A DNA stretch of 64,000 bases from JAFGSI01 sp041287425 (GTDB taxonomy: Bacteria > Chloroflexota > Anaerolineae > Anaerolineales > Villigracilaceae): NCBI GenBank assembly GCA_041287425.1, contig JBEULG010000004.1:68448-132447 (forward strand), read 5' to 3'. The notes below the pieces were generated by a model. That model was not told where the DNA came from, did no database searches, and saw nothing but the letters and a program-made list of their open reading frames with translations. Both the position numbers and the translations under genes were made by a program. Shown here piece after piece: positions 61,732 through 64,000 of the stretch; position 1 is the first letter of the stretch; every line of letters begins with the position of its first letter.

Positions 61732-62030
61732 TACTTCACCCCTTCGAAGATCTCGAGGGTCGAACCCTCGGCCAGGGTCACGATTGCTTTCTTGATGCCC
61801 GGCTCGCGCACCAGCAGACGGCGATTGCGCCGGCGGCTGCGTTTGGCGGCCGTATTGATGATGTTGACGCGCATCACCTTGACGTCGAACAGCGTCTCGA
61901 CAGCGTCCTTGACCTGCGTACGGGTGGCTCTACCATCCACCTCGAAGGTATACTGGCGCAGTTTGCTCGACTGATAGTTCGACTTCTCGGTAATCAGCGG
62001 GCGGCGGAGTACTTCATAAACCGTCGTCAT
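61731..62030 (-). CDS. rplW: 50S ribosomal protein L23
   Basis: 99 residues: VLRRPLITEKSNYQSSKLRQYTFEVDGRATRTQVKDAVETLFDVKVMRVNIINTAAKRSRR. Docking site at the tunnel exit for trigger factor and SRP. Confidence 0.97.
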   Translation of the reverse strand: MTTVYEVLRRPLITEKSNYQSSKLRQYTFEVDGRATRTQVKDAVETLFDVKVMRVNIINTAAKRSRRRNRRLLVREPGIKKAIVTLAEGSTLEIFEGVK

Positions 62031-62039
62031 GCTAGCCTC

Positions 62040-62669
62040 CTACACCAGGTTCGACTTCAACACGTCCAACGCCTTGAGGGGCATGACGAGTTTGTCGTAG
62101 TTGAGAACATCACGGATATTGAGGTAATTCGCCAGCAGCAGTTTCGCATCCGGCAGATTATTGGTGGAACGGGCCACCACTTCATAAGCGGCGTCTTTCT
62201 CGGCCGCCAACACCAGGGCCGAAGCGTCACCGACCAGCAGTTTGAGCGCCTGCGCCATCAAGCGAGTCTTAGGCTCTTCCAGCGTCAACTCGTCGATGAC
62301 GACCACGCCCTTCTCGGCCGCCTTGGCCGAGAGCGCCGAGCGCAAAGCGGCCTGACGCATCTTGCGCGGCATATCCTGGGTGTACTTGCGCGGCCGGGGG
62401 GTGAAAATCTTGCCGCCGCCGACCCACTGCGCAGCGCGCGTCGACCCCTGGCGGGCGCGGCCGGTCCCCTTCTGCCGCCAGGGCTTCTTCCCGCCGCCGG
62501 CCACCTCGCCGCGCGTTTTGGTCTTGTGCGTGCCCAGGCGCGCATTGGCCATCTGGCGCACGAAAGCCTGGTGCATCAAATCAACGTTCACCGGGGCCTC
62601 GAAAATCTCCGCCGGCAACTCGACCGTCTTGACCTTCTCGCCTTTCATGTTGAAAACGTCAACCTTCAT
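62040..62669 (-). CDS. rplD: 50S ribosomal protein L4
   Basis: 209 residues: RQMANARLGTHKTKTRGEVAGGGKKPWRQKGTGRARQGSTRAAQWVGGGKIFTPRPR is the tunnel loop. In E. coli L4 also represses the S10 operon. ATG 62669 has GGGAG 7 bases upstream; the upstream ATG 62675 would leave only one base. Confidence 0.96.
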   Translation of the reverse strand: MKVDVFNMKGEKVKTVELPAEIFEAPVNVDLMHQAFVRQMANARLGTHKTKTRGEVAGGGKKPWRQKGTGRARQGSTRAAQWVGGGKIFTPRPRKYTQDMPRKMRQAALRSALSAKAAEKGVVVIDELTLEEPKTRLMAQALKLLVGDASALVLAAEKDAAYEVVARSTNNLPDAKLLLANYLNIRDVLNYDKLVMPLKALDVLKSNLV

Positions 62670-62692
62670 AGCCATGCTCCCATCCTGCGCGC

Positions 62693-63322
62693 TTATTGCT
62701 TGCGCGCCTCCTTGATCAGAACCAGGCCGCCCTTAGGTCCAGGAATGGCGCCGCGCACTCCCAGCAGGTTGCGCTCCGGGTCCACCAGGACCACTTTCAA
62801 CCCCTGAGCCGTCACACGGACGTGACCCATGTGCCCGGCCCGCCGCGTCCCCTTGTAGACGCGGCCCGGCGTGGTGGTCGAGGAACTCGCGCCCGGGGCG
62901 CGCACGCGGTCCGACGCGCCGTGCGTCTTGATGCCGCCGGCAAAATGGTACCGCTTGACCACACCCGCGAAGCCCTTGCCCTTCGAAGTGCCGACGACAT
63001 CGACACGTTCGCCGATTCCGAACACGTCCACCGTGACCTTGTCGCCGATTTGGCAGTCGGCGTTCTTCAGGCGGAACTCGCGCAAAAAACGCAGCGGGGG
63101 CAAATCATGCTTCTTGAGATGGCCCAATTCGCCGGAGGTCAGGCGTTTGGGCGCCACCTCGCCAAAGCCCAGTTGCACCGCTGCGTAGCCTTCCTTTTCC
63201 GGAAGGCGTACCTGCGTAACGTAGCACGGCCCAGCCTCGATGAGAGTAACCGGAATAGCCACACCGGCCTCATCGAAGATCTGGGTCATGCCGATCTTCT
63301 TGCCAATCAGCCCTTTCAACAT
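62693..63322 (-). CDS. rplC: 50S ribosomal protein L3
   Basis: 209 residues: MLKGLIGKKIGMTQIFDEAGVAIPVTLIEAGPCYVTQVRL, VDVVGTSKGKGFAGVVKRYHFAGG and the AGHMGHVRVTAQGLKVVLVDPERNLLGVRGAIPGPKGG end. AAAGGAG site upstream. It opens the packed part of the S10 operon after a 201-base gap. Confidence 0.97.
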   Translation of the reverse strand: MLKGLIGKKIGMTQIFDEAGVAIPVTLIEAGPCYVTQVRLPEKEGYAAVQLGFGEVAPKRLTSGELGHLKKHDLPPLRFLREFRLKNADCQIGDKVTVDVFGIGERVDVVGTSKGKGFAGVVKRYHFAGGIKTHGASDRVRAPGASSSTTTPGRVYKGTRRAGHMGHVRVTAQGLKVVLVDPERNLLGVRGAIPGPKGGLVLIKEARKQ

Positions 63323-63523
63323 ACTCTCTTTTCTCCTTTACAATATTTTGCGAGACTGTCAGCCTGGGCTTAGGCTGCATCATCTCCGCGCAACACAGTC
63401 AATCGGTCCGCCGCGGCACAAGCGCTGTGAGGGCCCACGCACGCAACCGTTCTTGTGTTGCCCATTCAGTCTAACTGGTCTGACACATCCAACCGCCAGA
63501 CCAGTTAGGCGAACAGACAATGG
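63323..63523. other. structured gap between rpsJ and rplC
   Basis: 201 bases with no supportable ORF. It holds a perfect 12-bp hairpin (63471-63508) soon after the rpsJ stop and a smaller CAGCCT/AGGCTG hairpin nearer rplC. I could not settle a promoter. It may be an L3/L4-type regulatory leader inside the operon. Confidence 0.5.
63471..63508. repeat. perfect 12-bp inverted repeat after rpsJ
   Basis: CTAACTGGTCTG (63471-63482) and CAGACCAGTTAG (63497-63508) with a 14-base loop. No T-run follows on the minus strand, so it is not a standard terminator. Confidence 0.85.
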
Positions 63524-63832
63524 CTAAATTTTAATCTCGATATCCACACCCGCCGGCAGGTTGAGGCGCATCAACATATCAATCGTCTTGGAATCCGGGT
63601 CGAGAACATCAATGAGACGATTGTGGGTGCGCACTTCGAAATGCTCGTGCGAGTCCTTATCGATGAAAGTCGAGCGCCGTATTGTAAACCGTTCTATCTT
63701 GGTTGGCAAGGGTACTGGCCCAACCACGCGGGCGCCGGCGCGCTCGGCCGTTTCGACAATCCGCTTGGCAGACTGGTCGAGGACGCGGTGATCATAAGCC
63801 TTGAGGCGGATGCGAATTTTCTGCTTCGTCAT
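63524..63832 (-). CDS. rpsJ: 30S ribosomal protein S10
   Basis: 102 residues: TKQKIRIRLKAYDHRVLDQSAKRIVETAERAG, GPVPLPTKIERFTIRRS and SHEHFEVRTHNRLIDVLDP. First S10-operon gene and NusB partner in antitermination. ATG 63832 has AGGTAA at proper distance. Confidence 0.97.
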   Translation of the reverse strand: MTKQKIRIRLKAYDHRVLDQSAKRIVETAERAGARVVGPVPLPTKIERFTIRRSTFIDKDSHEHFEVRTHNRLIDVLDPDSKTIDMLMRLNLPAGVDIEIKI

Positions 63833-63857
63833 ATCGTTACCTGCTGCTACCTTTGGC

Positions 63858-64000
63858 CTACTCAAGAATCTTGGTGATGACGCCGGCGCCGACCGTCAGG
63901 CCGCCTTCACGAATGGCAAACTTCGAGCCTTGCTCCAGCGCCACCGGCACAATCAACTCCACCGTCATGTTCACGTTGTCCCCAGGCATCACCATCTCCA
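63858..64000 (-). CDS. tuf: elongation factor Tu, C-terminal end (cut by window edge)
   Basis: The last 46 residues of EF-Tu are visible on the minus strand: MVMPGDNVNMTVELIVPVALEQGSKFAIREGGLTVGAGVITKILE, then TAG. This is the C-terminal beta-barrel. The rest lies beyond base 64000. Normal str-S10 junction: tuf, then rpsJ 25 bases later. Confidence 0.97.
   Translation of the reverse strand, partial: EMVMPGDNVNMTVELIVPVALEQGSKFAIREGGLTVGAGVITKILE

Overview
The window is a GC-rich, gene-dense stretch of a bacterial chromosome, probably from the phylum Chloroflexota and most likely class Anaerolineae. That placement is inferred from gene content and style: an oversized SecA, an adenosylcobalamin-type ribonucleotide reductase, Thr/Pro-rich linkers in lipoproteins, Lys/Ala-rich tails on ribosomal proteins, and heptamer-repeat spacers. 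No 16S gene is present to confirm it. I saw no rRNA, tRNA, CRISPR array, insertion sequence or phage gene.

Layout. 1-3.5 kb (minus): argS (cut by the window edge), rpsT, and an ADP-forming acyl-CoA synthetase. 3.5-8.2 kb: a small repeat-containing membrane-anchored protein, then a plus-strand operon of a four-helix membrane protein, selA, an M24 peptidase and tsaD. 8.4-15.6 kb: a secreted or anchored HEXXH metalloprotease, a cupin, a ugd-methyltransferase pair on minus, and a plus-strand run of deoxynucleoside kinase, membrane protein and threonine synthase. 15.6-20 kb: primary sigma factor with a YceD-like protein, a lipoprotein, an MFS transporter and a CcmC-like membrane protein. 20-25.7 kb (minus): ettA, a double-length 6-phosphofructokinase of eukaryotic type, and hutU. 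26-35.2 kb (plus): lipoprotein, nitroreductase, a very large secA, an adenosine deaminase-family gene and aconitase. 35.2-41.6 kb: a creatininase-family gene, an SGNH/MBOAT acyl-transfer pair, plsC, a thioredoxin-fold protein without CXXC, a TylF-type methyltransferase and a membrane-anchored cyclophilin. 41.6-46.5 kb (minus): nrdJ, nrdR and mazG. 46.7-64 kb (minus): one long translation locus, read as tuf - rpsJ - S10/spc/alpha genes - secY - adk - map - rpmJ - rpsM - rpsK - rpsD - rpoA - rplQ - truA - rplM - rpsI.

How the genes fit together. The right quarter is the conserved ribosomal superoperon with the Sec channel, adenylate kinase, methionine aminopeptidase and RNA polymerase alpha. 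Its oddities are a 200-base structured gap between rpsJ and rplC, no infA between map and rpmJ, and long tails on L29 and S17 (and on S20, encoded elsewhere). nrdR and nrdJ form a deoxyribonucleotide module whose promoter overlaps a series of palindromes 31 bp apart. pfk and ettA are 3 bases apart, joining a glycolytic control enzyme to an ATP/ADP-sensing ribosome throttle.

The most notable single gene is the phosphofructokinase at 21700-23925. It is a fused tandem duplication whose N-terminal half keeps the catalytic residues and whose C-terminal half has lost them in the same way as animal and fungal PFK-1. I found no obvious undescribed defence or mobile system. All coordinates, start choices, spacings and pairings were worked out by reading the sequence by hand.
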